This document shows, piece by piece, positions 8,304 through 16,844 of a DNA stretch of 64,000 nucleotides. The notes beneath the pieces are model-generated. The model was not told the origin of the DNA and searched no databases. It saw nothing but the letters and a program-made list of their open reading frames with translations. Each line of letters starts with the position of its first letter. Position 1 is the first letter of the stretch. Source of the DNA: JBGRQA01 sp041725895 (GTDB lineage: Bacteria > Bacteroidota > Bacteroidia > Bacteroidales > Marinifilaceae); assembly GCA_041725895.1 (NCBI GenBank), contig JBGRQA010000020.1, positions 1-64,000 of the forward strand, read 5' to 3'. Both the position numbers and the translations under genes were made by a program.

Positions 8304-9755
8304 TTATCCTACAGAGCCTTCCAAACTGATTTGCAATAGCTTTTGAGCTTCCACAGCAAACTCCATCGGCATCTTGTTGATTACCTCTTTGGCATAACCA
8401 TTCACAATCAAACCAATAGCATCTTCGGTAGAAATTCCTCTCTGGTTACAGTAGAAAATCTGATCCTCCCCAATTTTAGAGGTCGTTGCTTCGTGCTCTA
8501 CTTTTGCAGACTTATTGTGAATTTCCAAATAGGGGAAAGTATGTGCTCCACACTTATCGCCCAGCAACAAAGAATCGCACTGTGAGAAGTTACGAGCTCC
8601 CTCACAACTCTTGGCAACCTTCACCAATCCACGGTAACTGTTGTTGCTCTTTCCGGCCGATATCCCTTTGGATACAATCGTACTTTTGGTGTTTTTCCCA
8701 ATATGAATCATCTTGGTACCGGTATCGGCCTGCTGATAATTATTGGTAACGGCTACAGAATAGAATTCACTGGAAGAATTGTCTCCCTTCAGAATGGTAG
8801 AAGGATACTTCCAGGTAACTGCTGATCCGGTTTCCACCTGGGCCCACATCAACTTGGCCCCTTCTCCCTCACAAATTCCGCGCTTGGTTACAAAGTTGTA
8901 GATACCACCCTTACCGTTCTTGTCTCCTGGATACCAGTTCTGAACAGTAGAATATTTAACTTCTGCTTTCTCTTTCACCACAATCTCAACGATAGCGGCA
9001 TGCAGTTGGTTCTCATCACGCATTGGTGCCGTACAACCTTCCAGGTAGCTCACGTAGCTCTCGTCCTCTGCAACAATCAGGGTCCGTTCAAACTGGCCGG
9101 TATTGGCAGCATTGATTCGGAAATAAGTTGATAGCTCCATAGGACAACGAACTCCTTTTGGAATGTACACAAAAGAACCATCACTAAATACAGCAGAATT
9201 CAAGGCGGCAAAGAAGTTATCCCTGTAGGATACTACGGATCCCATGTACTCCTGAATCAAATCGGGATGATCCTGCACTGCCTCACTAAAGGAACAGAAA
9301 ATAATTCCCTTTTCGGCCAGTGTTTCCTTGAAAGTAGTCTTAACAGAAGTAGAGTCCATCACCGCATCCACGGCAACTCCCGACAACTGCTTCTGCTCAT
9401 CCAAAGGAATTCCGAGCTTTTCGAAAGTCTCCCGCAATTCCGGATCCACATCGTCCATGCTCTCCAATTCTGCTTTCTGCTTTGGTGCAGCATAGTAAAT
9501 AATATCCTGGTAGTCAATCTCAGGAATATCCAGATGAGCCCATTGAGGCATCTTCATGGTTTTCCAGTGACGAAAGGCTTTCAAACGAAAATCGAGCATA
9601 AATTTGGGCTCTTTTTTCTTGGCCGATATCAAACGAACAACATCCTCATTCAGCCCCTTCCCAATCGTTTCCGTTTCGACATCGGTGACAAAGCCATATT
9701 TGTAATCGCCCTGCGTAACCTCATCCAATATCTTATCTTGTTCTTCTTTAGCCAT
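8304..9755 (-). CDS. sufB: Fe-S cluster scaffold subunit SufB
   Basis: About 483 aa from the ATG giving MAKEEQDK; an in-frame start three codons upstream (MHVMAKEE at 9764) is possible but less typical. SufB is the scaffold and sulfur acceptor of SufBC2D. Visible family blocks are the N-terminal YKYGFVTDVETETIGKGLNE, SYLEGCTAPMRDENQLHAA, and the C-terminal KVEHEATTSKIGEDQIFYCNQRGI with the conserved Glu/His/Cys residues. It is the first gene of the operon; a promoter candidate lies about 85 bp upstream. No IscR or SufR regulator gene is nearby. Confidence 0.96.
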   Translation of the reverse strand: MAKEEQDKILDEVTQGDYKYGFVTDVETETIGKGLNEDVVRLISAKKKEPKFMLDFRLKAFRHWKTMKMPQWAHLDIPEIDYQDIIYYAAPKQKAELESMDDVDPELRETFEKLGIPLDEQKQLSGVAVDAVMDSTSVKTTFKETLAEKGIIFCSFSEAVQDHPDLIQEYMGSVVSYRDNFFAALNSAVFSDGSFVYIPKGVRCPMELSTYFRINAANTGQFERTLIVAEDESYVSYLEGCTAPMRDENQLHAAIVEIVVKEKAEVKYSTVQNWYPGDKNGKGGIYNFVTKRGICEGEGAKLMWAQVETGSAVTWKYPSTILKGDNSSSEFYSVAVTNNYQQADTGTKMIHIGKNTKSTIVSKGISAGKSNNSYRGLVKVAKSCEGARNFSQCDSLLLGDKCGAHTFPYLEIHNKSAKVEHEATTSKIGEDQIFYCNQRGISTEDAIGLIVNGYAKEVINKMPMEFAVEAQKLLQISLEGSVG

Positions 9756-9839
9756 AACATGCAAATATTAACGGTGCAAAAATAATCAAATAAGTGGAAG
9801 CAAGGTATTCTCAAGCACCTATCTGACTTTTTTCCAGCA

Positions 9840-9875
9840 CAAATATAACAAAGTATTTATATATCTGGTTTCAAA
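9840..9875 (-). promoter_or_regulatory. Candidate promoter of the suf operon
   Basis: On the minus strand TATATTTG (9847-9840) fits the -7 box TAnnTTTG, and TTTG at 9875-9872 could be the -33 box. The 24-nt spacer is a little longer than the usual 17-23. The start would leave a leader of roughly 75 nt before sufB. Confidence 0.4.
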
Positions 9876-10082
9876 GACCTAAATAAAATACTTGCTAGTC
9901 CTTAATCCATGAAACGCAGCAGGACCGGAAAGGATACAATTTTCCCCAACAATTGAGCTCTCCTGGCTTGAAATTCCAATAGTTGTAAACAATTTCATCA
10001 GAAAACAATTTTCTGATTTTCCCTTTTACGGAAAACAAATGTATTGGGGCGGCCGCATCGATTCCAAACAAACAACGAGCGA

Positions 10083-10170
10083 CCTATCCCTTTGTCTTCT
10101 TTGGATTAACTCCGTATCAAGTCCGTATTTAAACGGAGTTAATACAAACCTGGTAAGGAGAAGGGATAGG
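10083..10170. repeat. Nested inverted repeats in the suf-island gap
   Basis: An inner perfect 11-bp pair (10105-10115 with 10133-10143, 17-nt loop) sits inside an outer perfect 10-bp pair (10083-10092 with 10161-10170). The two arms together would fold into a long interrupted hairpin. It lies in the 630-bp gap between sufB and the HTH gene; apart from this and the suf promoter I see no gene there. It could be a terminal structure, an operator or a small RNA; the sequence does not say which. Confidence 0.55.
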
Positions 10171-10388
10171 GAAAGTTCACGAAAGAATCGGCACAAAAGA
10201 CTTAGGAAGGAATAACAATCCAATTATGCCACCGGAATATGAATGAGACTCCACGCCTACACAACATAACTCCACCTACTGATTTAACATTATTTAACAC
10301 TATCTCTGGGTTACATTTTTAATAGTTAGAGAATTAACCAATAAACAAACGTCCGTCTAAATCGAGCTATTAACCCAATAAAAAGAGT

Positions 10389-10586
10389 ATGGATTTTTCA
10401 CATTTCCTTCAGAAAACGGACCGAATAAAAGATTTGGCCCAAAGAAGATGCACCGGCACCCCAAAAGAATTGGCCCAGCGACTGGAAGTATCCGAACGCA
10501 CCCTCCTCCGATTAATAAAAGCACTACGAGATTCTGGTTCTCCAATTACCTATTCAAGAACAACACAATCTTACATAATAGATTGA
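10389..10586 (+). CDS. Small HTH-domain protein
   Basis: 65 aa. The centre, TPKELAQRLEVSERTLLRLIKALRDSG (residues 24-48 region), is a clear helix-turn-helix of the HTH_11/DeoR-like winged type, followed by a short wing (PITYSRTTQSY). No effector domain is present. Stand-alone HTH proteins of this size are common in Bacteroidota. It is the first gene of the island, about 180 bp before the module-1 precursor, and may regulate the peptide genes; that role is inferred only from position. Confidence 0.78.
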   Translation: MDFSHFLQKTDRIKDLAQRRCTGTPKELAQRLEVSERTLLRLIKALRDSGSPITYSRTTQSYIID

Positions 10587-10593
10587 TTATAAA

Positions 10594-10624
10594 TAATCTC
10601 ACCGCCTACTTATGGCAGTGAGAT
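10594..10624 (+). terminator. Hairpin after the HTH gene
   Basis: A 12-bp stem with one mismatch (10594-10605 with 10613-10624, 7-nt loop) starts 8 bp after the HTH stop codon. There is no clear T-run after it, so it may be a weak terminator, a processing site or an attenuator between the HTH gene and the precursor. The rest of the gap to 10769 shows nothing else. Confidence 0.45.
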
Positions 10625-10769
10625 TTAGTACATTGGAAAACTGAGTTTGTACCGATATCCTGAGTATTTCAAGTGACATCGAATATGCGCATACCAACTC
10701 AAGCCCCCTCCTTTTGAGGATAGGGCAGAATTAAAGTTTTATCTAGTATTAATCTTAAGTTTTAACAAG

Positions 10770-10949
10770 ATGAAAAATCTGAAACTAAATCAACTCTCAA
10801 AAAACAAACTTGAGAAAAAACAAATGAATCAATCGAAAGGAGGATTCCCTCATCTCACAAAATGTCTTTGTGCATGCTACGATCCCGATATCGATTTTTA
10901 TTCATCTGCCAACAATTCAATGGCAAATTCGGCAGAAATGCTTCCCTAG
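10770..10949 (+). CDS. GG-leader peptide precursor, module 1
   Basis: 59 aa; short enough to be missed by ordinary gene calling. The leader MKNLKLNQLSKNKLEKKQMN ends in a double glycine at residues 24-25, as in the Bacteroidales GG-leader natural product precursors (TIGR04149 type). The core of 34 residues begins FPHLTKCLCACYDPD, with three Cys as CxCxC, then a Ser/Asn-rich tail. It shares the leader and the CxCxC core start with the module-2 precursor at 24548. It lies 73 bp upstream of the matching radical SAM maturase on the same strand. Codon pattern and the conserved leader make it a real gene. The final product is unknown. Confidence 0.85.
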   Translation: MKNLKLNQLSKNKLEKKQMNQSKGGFPHLTKCLCACYDPDIDFYSSANNSMANSAEMLP

Positions 10950-11022
10950 CATCTAACAAAATAATAAATGGAAGGAACTGTAGAGTACCAGCAGTTCTTT
11001 CCTTATTAACAGCATAGATTTA

Positions 11023-12279
11023 ATGACCAGACAAAATTTCGATGAATTAACAGCAGCAGATATTCACGAGCAGTTATGCAACCTCGATCAATTGACATTT
11101 GAAATTACTGATGCCTGCAATCTCAATTGCAAATATTGTGGTTACGGTGAATTCTACAATGATTACGACACAAGAACCAATCATCAATTAAATCACCAAT
11201 ATGCAATCAATTTGATCAACTACCTGGTCAGATTATGGAATTCAAATAGCAACTACTCCCATCAAAAAGTTGTATACATCAGTTTTTACGGAGGAGAACC
11301 CCTTCTGAATATGGAGTTCATCAAACTGATTGTCCACTATATAGAATCTCTACACTCGAAGAACATCCGGTTTAAATATTCCATTACTACCAATGGAATA
11401 TTACTTGACAAATACATGGATTTTTTAGTAGAACAAAAATTCAACATACTAATCAGCCTTGATGGAAACAAAAGCAACAATGCTTACCGGGTAAACCACA
11501 ATGGAGTCAATTCCTTTGATAAAATATACACAAATGCCAAGTTATTAGAGAGAATGCATCCAGATTTCTTTGTGCATAATGTTTACTTCAACTCTGTTCT
11601 TCACAATAAAAACAATGTTCCTGAACTAGTTACTTTCTTCAAACGAGAATTTAACAAAACACCACGAATAACAGAATTGAATAAAACAGGGATTCGGCAT
11701 GATAAACATGAAGAATTTGATCGAATGTATAATAACAAATACCACAGCATATCAGGTTCAAAAAAAGAATACGAACTGCCAAAAGAATTAATTTTCGAAA
11801 ACCCAAAAACAACAGAACTTAATATCTTTTTACACCAGCATAGCGAAAATGTTTTCTTTAGCTATAACGATTTATTGGCAACTTCAGGTAAAACGAAAAA
11901 AATACCTACAGGTACCTGTCTCCCCTTTGGTAAAAAATTATTTGTCACGGTTAACGGTAAAATATTAGTATGTGAACGAATAGGTCATCAATTTGCAGCA
12001 GGAAAAATATCAGAAAACGGAATTGAACTTGACTTTGAAGATATCGCAAACAAGTACAATGGCTACTATGAATCATTGAAATCCCAGTGCTCCAAATGCT
12101 ATCGGCTAAAGACTTGCACCCAATGTATTTTCTCAATGGAAACAAAAAATCAAAAACTCTACTGCAAGCACTTTATGAACAAAGAACAATTCAACAGATA
12201 CAAAAACGCTTTGACGGACTACTTGAGGAACAATCCAGAATTGTATACTCAAATTATGACGGAAGTAACAGTAAATTAA
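11023..12279 (+). CDS. Radical SAM/SPASM peptide maturase, module 1 (short form)
   Basis: 418 aa. The radical SAM cluster motif CNLNCKYC is at residues 32-39; FYGGEPLLN and the SLDGN block follow. A C-terminal SPASM domain has Cys in GTCLPF, LVCERIG, QCSKC, TCTQC and LYC. It matches the module-2 maturase along its whole length and is of the GG-Bacteroidales maturase type (TIGR04148). It starts only about 30 residues before the cluster motif, so it lacks the roughly 70-residue N-terminal segment of its paralogue. The upstream gap is 73 bp, too short to hide that segment. It probably acts on the 59-aa precursor just upstream. Confidence 0.88.
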   Translation: MTRQNFDELTAADIHEQLCNLDQLTFEITDACNLNCKYCGYGEFYNDYDTRTNHQLNHQYAINLINYLVRLWNSNSNYSHQKVVYISFYGGEPLLNMEFIKLIVHYIESLHSKNIRFKYSITTNGILLDKYMDFLVEQKFNILISLDGNKSNNAYRVNHNGVNSFDKIYTNAKLLERMHPDFFVHNVYFNSVLHNKNNVPELVTFFKREFNKTPRITELNKTGIRHDKHEEFDRMYNNKYHSISGSKKEYELPKELIFENPKTTELNIFLHQHSENVFFSYNDLLATSGKTKKIPTGTCLPFGKKLFVTVNGKILVCERIGHQFAAGKISENGIELDFEDIANKYNGYYESLKSQCSKCYRLKTCTQCIFSMETKNQKLYCKHFMNKEQFNRYKNALTDYLRNNPELYTQIMTEVTVN

Positions 12280-12290
12280 CGACAGAATAG

Positions 12291-13478
12291 ATGAAGAATT
12301 ATTGGCTCTATTTAAACCCTGAAACATTTCTCTGGTCAGATGAAACAAGCATTTTAATCTACAATTCGGCAGAAGGTCTATCGCATAAGTTCTCCAGAAC
12401 AAAGCAATTAGATCAATTAACAGAACAATTCAAAGACCTTTCGAACTTGTACTGCATCGAAATAACGGAAAAAGAACTTGCGGATCCAACTACTTTACAA
12501 TTCGTCGATACAATAATTGAGAGCCAATCTGGAAATCTAACCGAAGCTTTAGCTTCCGTGAAAAAGCCAATTCAACTGCCCCCCATCCTGAATTTGCAAT
12601 GCGACAGAAAAAAACTAAAACTGAATGATTCACGCTCTATTGGAGAGAATGTTGTAAGTTACTTAAATCAGGTTGATATTTATTTAAACTCTTCCACGAT
12701 TGTTGAAAAAGGCTCCGATTACATACCGGCAGTAAATGAGCTTTTACAATCCGTCCCTGAAAAATTCTATATTGACTACAACATTATAATTGAAAGTTCA
12801 ATTTCTCCAACAGTGTTGGGCCATCTTATCAAACAATTAGAATCAATTAAAAGAGAAAAAACGATTCATCTTCATTACCATGAGTTAGAAAATCTGAACA
12901 GTCTAATTTTTAATGCCTTCCCAAATGATCTTCAGCTAAAAATCTTAGTCAAATCACCTATCGAGTACAATTTACTCGAGAAGATTCACAAACAGGTAGA
13001 AAAAGCTCAAATAAGAACAATTTGGAATTTCGTGATTCAGTCAGAACAAGAATACGAGCAAGCTGTACTATTCATAAATACAAACAGGATAGAAGATTAT
13101 GAATTATCTCCCACTTACAATGGAAACAACATTTCCTTTTTTGAGGAAAACATATACCTGACAGAGGATGATTTAAAATCGCCAGCATTAAATAAACGAG
13201 AAATATTTGCCCACCAAGCCATCAACACCAACAACTTTGGAAAATTAATTCTTCGTCCCAATAGAAAAATTTATACCGGTATACATTCCAAACCAGTTGG
13301 AGAATTGGGAAACTCCTTAAAGGAAGTTCTAATACAAGTAATGCAAACAGAATCCTCATGGTTTAAAATCCGAAACATGGAACCATGCAACAATTGTGTA
13401 TACCAATGGTTGTGTCCTTCGCCTTCTGATTATGAAATAGCAATAAACAAGCCCAATCTTTGCCACATAAAGAATTAG
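12291..13478 (+). CDS. Pseudo-radical-SAM partner protein, module 1
   Basis: 395 aa. It is paralogous to the protein at 27689-28927: same opening (MKNYWLYL), same IGENVVSYL block, same C-terminal SPASM-like tail NNCVYQWLCPSP. Where the paralogue has CX3CX2C this one has no Cys, and the surrounding segment is replaced or shortened. It is therefore not expected to bind the SAM cluster. The family (pseudo-rSAM, GG-Bacteroidales system, TIGR04150 type) is named for members that lost this motif. It follows the maturase by 11 bp and may act as its partner or as a peptide-binding protein. Confidence 0.82.
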   Translation: MKNYWLYLNPETFLWSDETSILIYNSAEGLSHKFSRTKQLDQLTEQFKDLSNLYCIEITEKELADPTTLQFVDTIIESQSGNLTEALASVKKPIQLPPILNLQCDRKKLKLNDSRSIGENVVSYLNQVDIYLNSSTIVEKGSDYIPAVNELLQSVPEKFYIDYNIIIESSISPTVLGHLIKQLESIKREKTIHLHYHELENLNSLIFNAFPNDLQLKILVKSPIEYNLLEKIHKQVEKAQIRTIWNFVIQSEQEYEQAVLFINTNRIEDYELSPTYNGNNISFFEENIYLTEDDLKSPALNKREIFAHQAINTNNFGKLILRPNRKIYTGIHSKPVGELGNSLKEVLIQVMQTESSWFKIRNMEPCNNCVYQWLCPSPSDYEIAINKPNLCHIKN

Positions 13479-13509
13479 AAGTAAAGAGAAACATATCTCA
13501 AGCCCCCAA

Positions 13510-13596
13510 AGGGTGTCCAAAAATAAACGTACCTGTCATTCTTAATTTATTTCAGGAGGACGATAAGGATTGTATGCTTCCATTTTTGGACACCCT
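13510..13596. mobile_element. MITE-like element with 15-bp inverted ends
   Basis: A perfect 15-bp inverted repeat (13510-13524, AGGGTGTCCAAAAAT, with 13582-13596) bounds 87 bp that encode nothing. Ends of this look are common in transposase-derived elements. I see no target-site duplication. It lies 31 bp after the module-1 partner gene and could also act as a terminator stem, though the 57-nt loop argues against that. Confidence 0.5.
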
Positions 13597-13971
13597 CTTT
13601 ATATTGCAAAAATGAATCCCCTGATTGCTCTCTCCTTCCCTCCTGGAATAGGACTTAAAAGATTTCTTAAAAAGAAATCAACCTCATCTCCCTTGAATGC
13701 ATTCCAAACCAATTCTAAAGGCCAGATATCAACGAAACATAACACCCCGGATTTCATCCACCGATGAAATGAGTCCATTCGTCGAAATTTCTTGTCTTTT
13801 AATTAACAGTATATTTATTTCATGGTAAATAAAAACCGATAGCAAATTTGCAATTCGGAAAAGTAATAATTGCAACATCCTTTATCCTTAGATTCTATGG
13901 ATAAAAGCTTTGAGACAATACTCAAATATTACTCAGGCAATTCAAACAAGTACCTAAAATACCTTATCAAT
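13597..13971. other. Intergenic stretch without a recognisable gene
   Basis: Short open frames here have no family features. The stretch becomes AT-rich after 13800 and presumably contains the promoter of the next gene, but I cannot place a convincing TTTG/TAnnTTTG pair. Confidence 0.6.
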
Positions 13972-15372
13972 ATGAACAAGAAACTACTCCTTATTGTATT
14001 CCTATTTTGCAACCTTTATGGAATTGCCCAGGAAACAAGAGAAATCAAAGGTCGCCTACTAAATAGTGAAACCAATCAGCCCATTCCTTTTGCGAATGTT
14101 ACGCTGGCCAATCAGGCAAAAGGAACGATGAGCAACCAGGAAGGATACTTCCAATTGTATATCGGTCATCCACAAGCCAACACAAGAATAAATATCAGCT
14201 GCCTGGGATACCAATCGCTTTTTCTACAACCCCAGGAGATTGTTAAGATGAAAACCATAAAGCTAAAAGCTATTGCCTACAATTTATCGGAGGTGAAAGT
14301 GAATGGGGGCAAGCTAATGAAGGATCCAAGGAAAATTCTAAGAGCTTGCATGAAAGCAGCACCCGGCTTTCGGCCCGATCATGCTTTTATAAATAAAGGC
14401 TTCTTACGTCAAAGTCATCTGTTGGACAAAAAGTATGTAAAACTAATCGAAGCGGCTTTGTTCACCTATGCCACACCAGAACAACCCAAATTTAAGGTTC
14501 ATATCCTGGAGAAAAGAAACACCTACGACAACCGGGAAATTGATGCAAAAACACTCGGTTTTTTTAAGAATTGGGATCAGATGGCTTACAAAAAAGCCAA
14601 AAGGAAGGCAGAAACCTACAACCCCAGCCAGGAAGAGCTACTCAAACTAATTCAGGAAACGGATGAAAAAAGAAATCCGATCAGTAAGCTCAGGCGACTT
14701 GAAACCGCCTATCAGCCCAAATTGGGAGATATGTGGTACAGCCTGCAAAAACTCTACAGAAGCAATTTTCATCACTTCAAGCTCGATACCATTCTTGATT
14801 GGGAGGGAGAAGCTATTTACAAAATAAAAATGCTTCCGAATCCAAAGGATCTAAAAAGCAGCAGTCTGATTCATCTGGGCTATATGCTTATTTCGGCAAA
14901 AGATTTCGCTCTGTACGAACTTCGATACGGTTGGTTCCCCAATCCTAAAATGGAGCAGAAAGCTTTCTTTGCCAACCATTTTAAATCCAACTTCACTCTC
15001 AAATACAGGAAACACAAGGGCAAACTTTACCCCAGCTACTACAAATATTTCCATCACGATTTAACCGGTTTTACTTCCATAGATTCCTATGAAAAATTCA
15101 AACAGACCCCACCCCCTCACATAGTCAAAGAATTGCTATTCACCGAAATTATCGAAGAGCCCAACAGGATTCGGGAAATGCTTCCTGAAGAGTGGAACAA
15201 CAAACTGTATATCCCAACGGACTATCACCCTCAGTTTTGGGAAAACTACACCATACTGCTCGAAACTGAAGATGAAGCGAAACTTCGGGAAGATCTGGAA
15301 AAGGAAATTGATCTAAAACAGCAATTCAGCAAATCGGCAGACAGTATCAGAATTAACCAGGTGAACAACTAG
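13972..15372 (+). CDS. Carboxypeptidase-regulatory-like domain protein, copy 1
   Basis: 466 aa from the ATG at 13972, chosen because it puts a signal peptide (MNKKLLLIVFLFCNLYGIAQ) at the start; a longer frame from a TTG would bury it. Residues about 22-105 form a CarboxypepD_reg-like beta-sandwich (IKGRLLNSETNQPIPFANVTL...SNQEGYFQL). The remaining 350 residues are Lys/Tyr-rich without a known domain name. No TonB plug or barrel is present, so it is not a SusC-type receptor; it is probably periplasmic or outer-membrane associated. It is paralogous to the next gene, 13 bp downstream. Confidence 0.82.
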   Translation: MNKKLLLIVFLFCNLYGIAQETREIKGRLLNSETNQPIPFANVTLANQAKGTMSNQEGYFQLYIGHPQANTRINISCLGYQSLFLQPQEIVKMKTIKLKAIAYNLSEVKVNGGKLMKDPRKILRACMKAAPGFRPDHAFINKGFLRQSHLLDKKYVKLIEAALFTYATPEQPKFKVHILEKRNTYDNREIDAKTLGFFKNWDQMAYKKAKRKAETYNPSQEELLKLIQETDEKRNPISKLRRLETAYQPKLGDMWYSLQKLYRSNFHHFKLDTILDWEGEAIYKIKMLPNPKDLKSSSLIHLGYMLISAKDFALYELRYGWFPNPKMEQKAFFANHFKSNFTLKYRKHKGKLYPSYYKYFHHDLTGFTSIDSYEKFKQTPPPHIVKELLFTEIIEEPNRIREMLPEEWNNKLYIPTDYHPQFWENYTILLETEDEAKLREDLEKEIDLKQQFSKSADSIRINQVNN

Positions 15373-15385
15373 AAAATTATTCCGC

Positions 15386-16834
15386 ATGCAAAAATACATT
15401 CTACCATTATTGATTTGCTTTTTGGTTTTCCCCTACTTCGGATACAGTCAGAACAAACTAAAAGGCCACATTTCCAATTCGGACAGGGAAGCCATACCCT
15501 ATGCCAGTCTTGTGCTAAAAGGAAGTAGCCGGGGTACCATATCCAATCCCAATGGGGATTTTGAATTGGCACTGGCCGATAAGAAAAAAGGACAATACCT
15601 TTCCATATCGTGTATCGGCTACAAAACAGAAACATTCTCCGTAGATTCGCTTTGGAAAGTGCAAAAAGCTTCGCAAACCATTAATTTGATACTACCCAGC
15701 CATGCCTATCAATTGCACGAGGTAGTTGTAAACAAGCAGAAGATTGTTAAAGATCCCCGACAGATCTTCGCCAAAGCGATTGAACAGCTCCCATACTTAC
15801 TGGATGCTTCTCCCCATATCGGAAAATACTATTTCCGACAAACCCACCGGGACGATTCTTCTATGAACAGATTGATTGAAGCAGCCGTTAGTATTTACGA
15901 TCCGGGGATCAATTACAAGATTAAAGATTGTAAATTCAACATTGACCAATTGCAATCGAGTTTAGACAATAGAATTTTTGATTATGAGGTATTATTAGGG
16001 GTTTATCGTCTAATTCAAAAAAGAAAAAACATCGTGAAGGATTCTATTTTAATAAATGCTTCCTCTTACAACGATCCTATCGTTCAACAACACCTAATCA
16101 ATGCTTTTGATAACAACAAAGCCTCTTTTTCGAAATTTTTTACTAGCACAAACATGATTCGCAGTGCACAAAAAGAAAGAAGAAAAAGCTCAAAAAAAAT
16201 CAATCCCTGGTTTGTGAATGGTGGTCCGTTGATTAGCAAAACCTTTCTGAAAAGACACAAGTTTAAATTGGATACCATCATCCAATACAATGGGGAGCCG
16301 GTTTATAAAATAAAAATTCTCCCCAACAAAAATTATCCGGGGTTGGAAGGCCAAAGAGATAAATTTATCCCGATTGGAATTGCCTACATAAAGCTTAAAG
16401 ACTATGCCCTTTTCGATCTTGACTATGGCTACATTAACAACCCAAAATACAAAGGATATAGATTCAGAGGCAAACGCCACGGTGGATTCAAAGGGAAATT
16501 CTATTATCACTATCAATTCAAAGTCAGTTTTAAGGAATACAATAATAAATATTACCTCAACTATCTATACTCCAAACGAGGTGACTACAATTCCTCTCTT
16601 CGAATGAAAACAGGAAATGGAAGACAACTGCTTATTCAGGAACTGGTCAATACTGATATTATTACAGATCGGGAAACAGTTCAAAACCAACTTGGTAAAT
16701 TGAATTGGAAAGGCAACCAGTACGAAAAGCTTTCCTTTAACAAATCGTTTTGGGAAAAGTACTCCACCATGTTGCCAACCCTAGAGCAGCAAAATCTCAA
16801 AGAGAACTTAGAACTCGAACTACTAAAGAAATAA
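15386..16834 (+). CDS. Carboxypeptidase-regulatory-like domain protein, copy 2
   Basis: 482 aa with a signal peptide (MQKYILPLLICFLVFPYFGYSQ). The same architecture as copy 1: an N-terminal CarboxypepD_reg-like domain (LKGHISNSDREAIPYASLVLKG...NPNGDFEL) and a long C-terminal part. Shared blocks with copy 1 include KDPRQI/KDPRKI, FKLDTI...Y(N/E)GE(P/A)xYKIKxLPN and the closing FWEKYxxML / FWENYTILL. Tandem duplication is the simplest explanation. Function unknown; export is the only firm inference. Confidence 0.82.
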   Translation: MQKYILPLLICFLVFPYFGYSQNKLKGHISNSDREAIPYASLVLKGSSRGTISNPNGDFELALADKKKGQYLSISCIGYKTETFSVDSLWKVQKASQTINLILPSHAYQLHEVVVNKQKIVKDPRQIFAKAIEQLPYLLDASPHIGKYYFRQTHRDDSSMNRLIEAAVSIYDPGINYKIKDCKFNIDQLQSSLDNRIFDYEVLLGVYRLIQKRKNIVKDSILINASSYNDPIVQQHLINAFDNNKASFSKFFTSTNMIRSAQKERRKSSKKINPWFVNGGPLISKTFLKRHKFKLDTIIQYNGEPVYKIKILPNKNYPGLEGQRDKFIPIGIAYIKLKDYALFDLDYGYINNPKYKGYRFRGKRHGGFKGKFYYHYQFKVSFKEYNNKYYLNYLYSKRGDYNSSLRMKTGNGRQLLIQELVNTDIITDRETVQNQLGKLNWKGNQYEKLSFNKSFWEKYSTMLPTLEQQNLKENLELELLKK

Positions 16835-16844
16835 CCCAATACTT

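Noticed and set aside
10046..10062. NotI- and ClaI-like sites next to each other, as in a cloning linker
   Set aside because: Only about 14 bases match, no further vector sequence flanks it, and the surrounding DNA is continuous with native-looking sequence. Chance is enough.
9786..10223. Minus-strand short frame in the suf-island gap (10026-10223)
   Set aside because: It runs through the nested inverted repeats and has no recognisable motif or plausible leader.
13570..13767. 65-codon plus-strand frame after the MITE-like element
   Set aside because: It starts inside the inverted repeat element, has no family features and its codon pattern is not like the neighbours.
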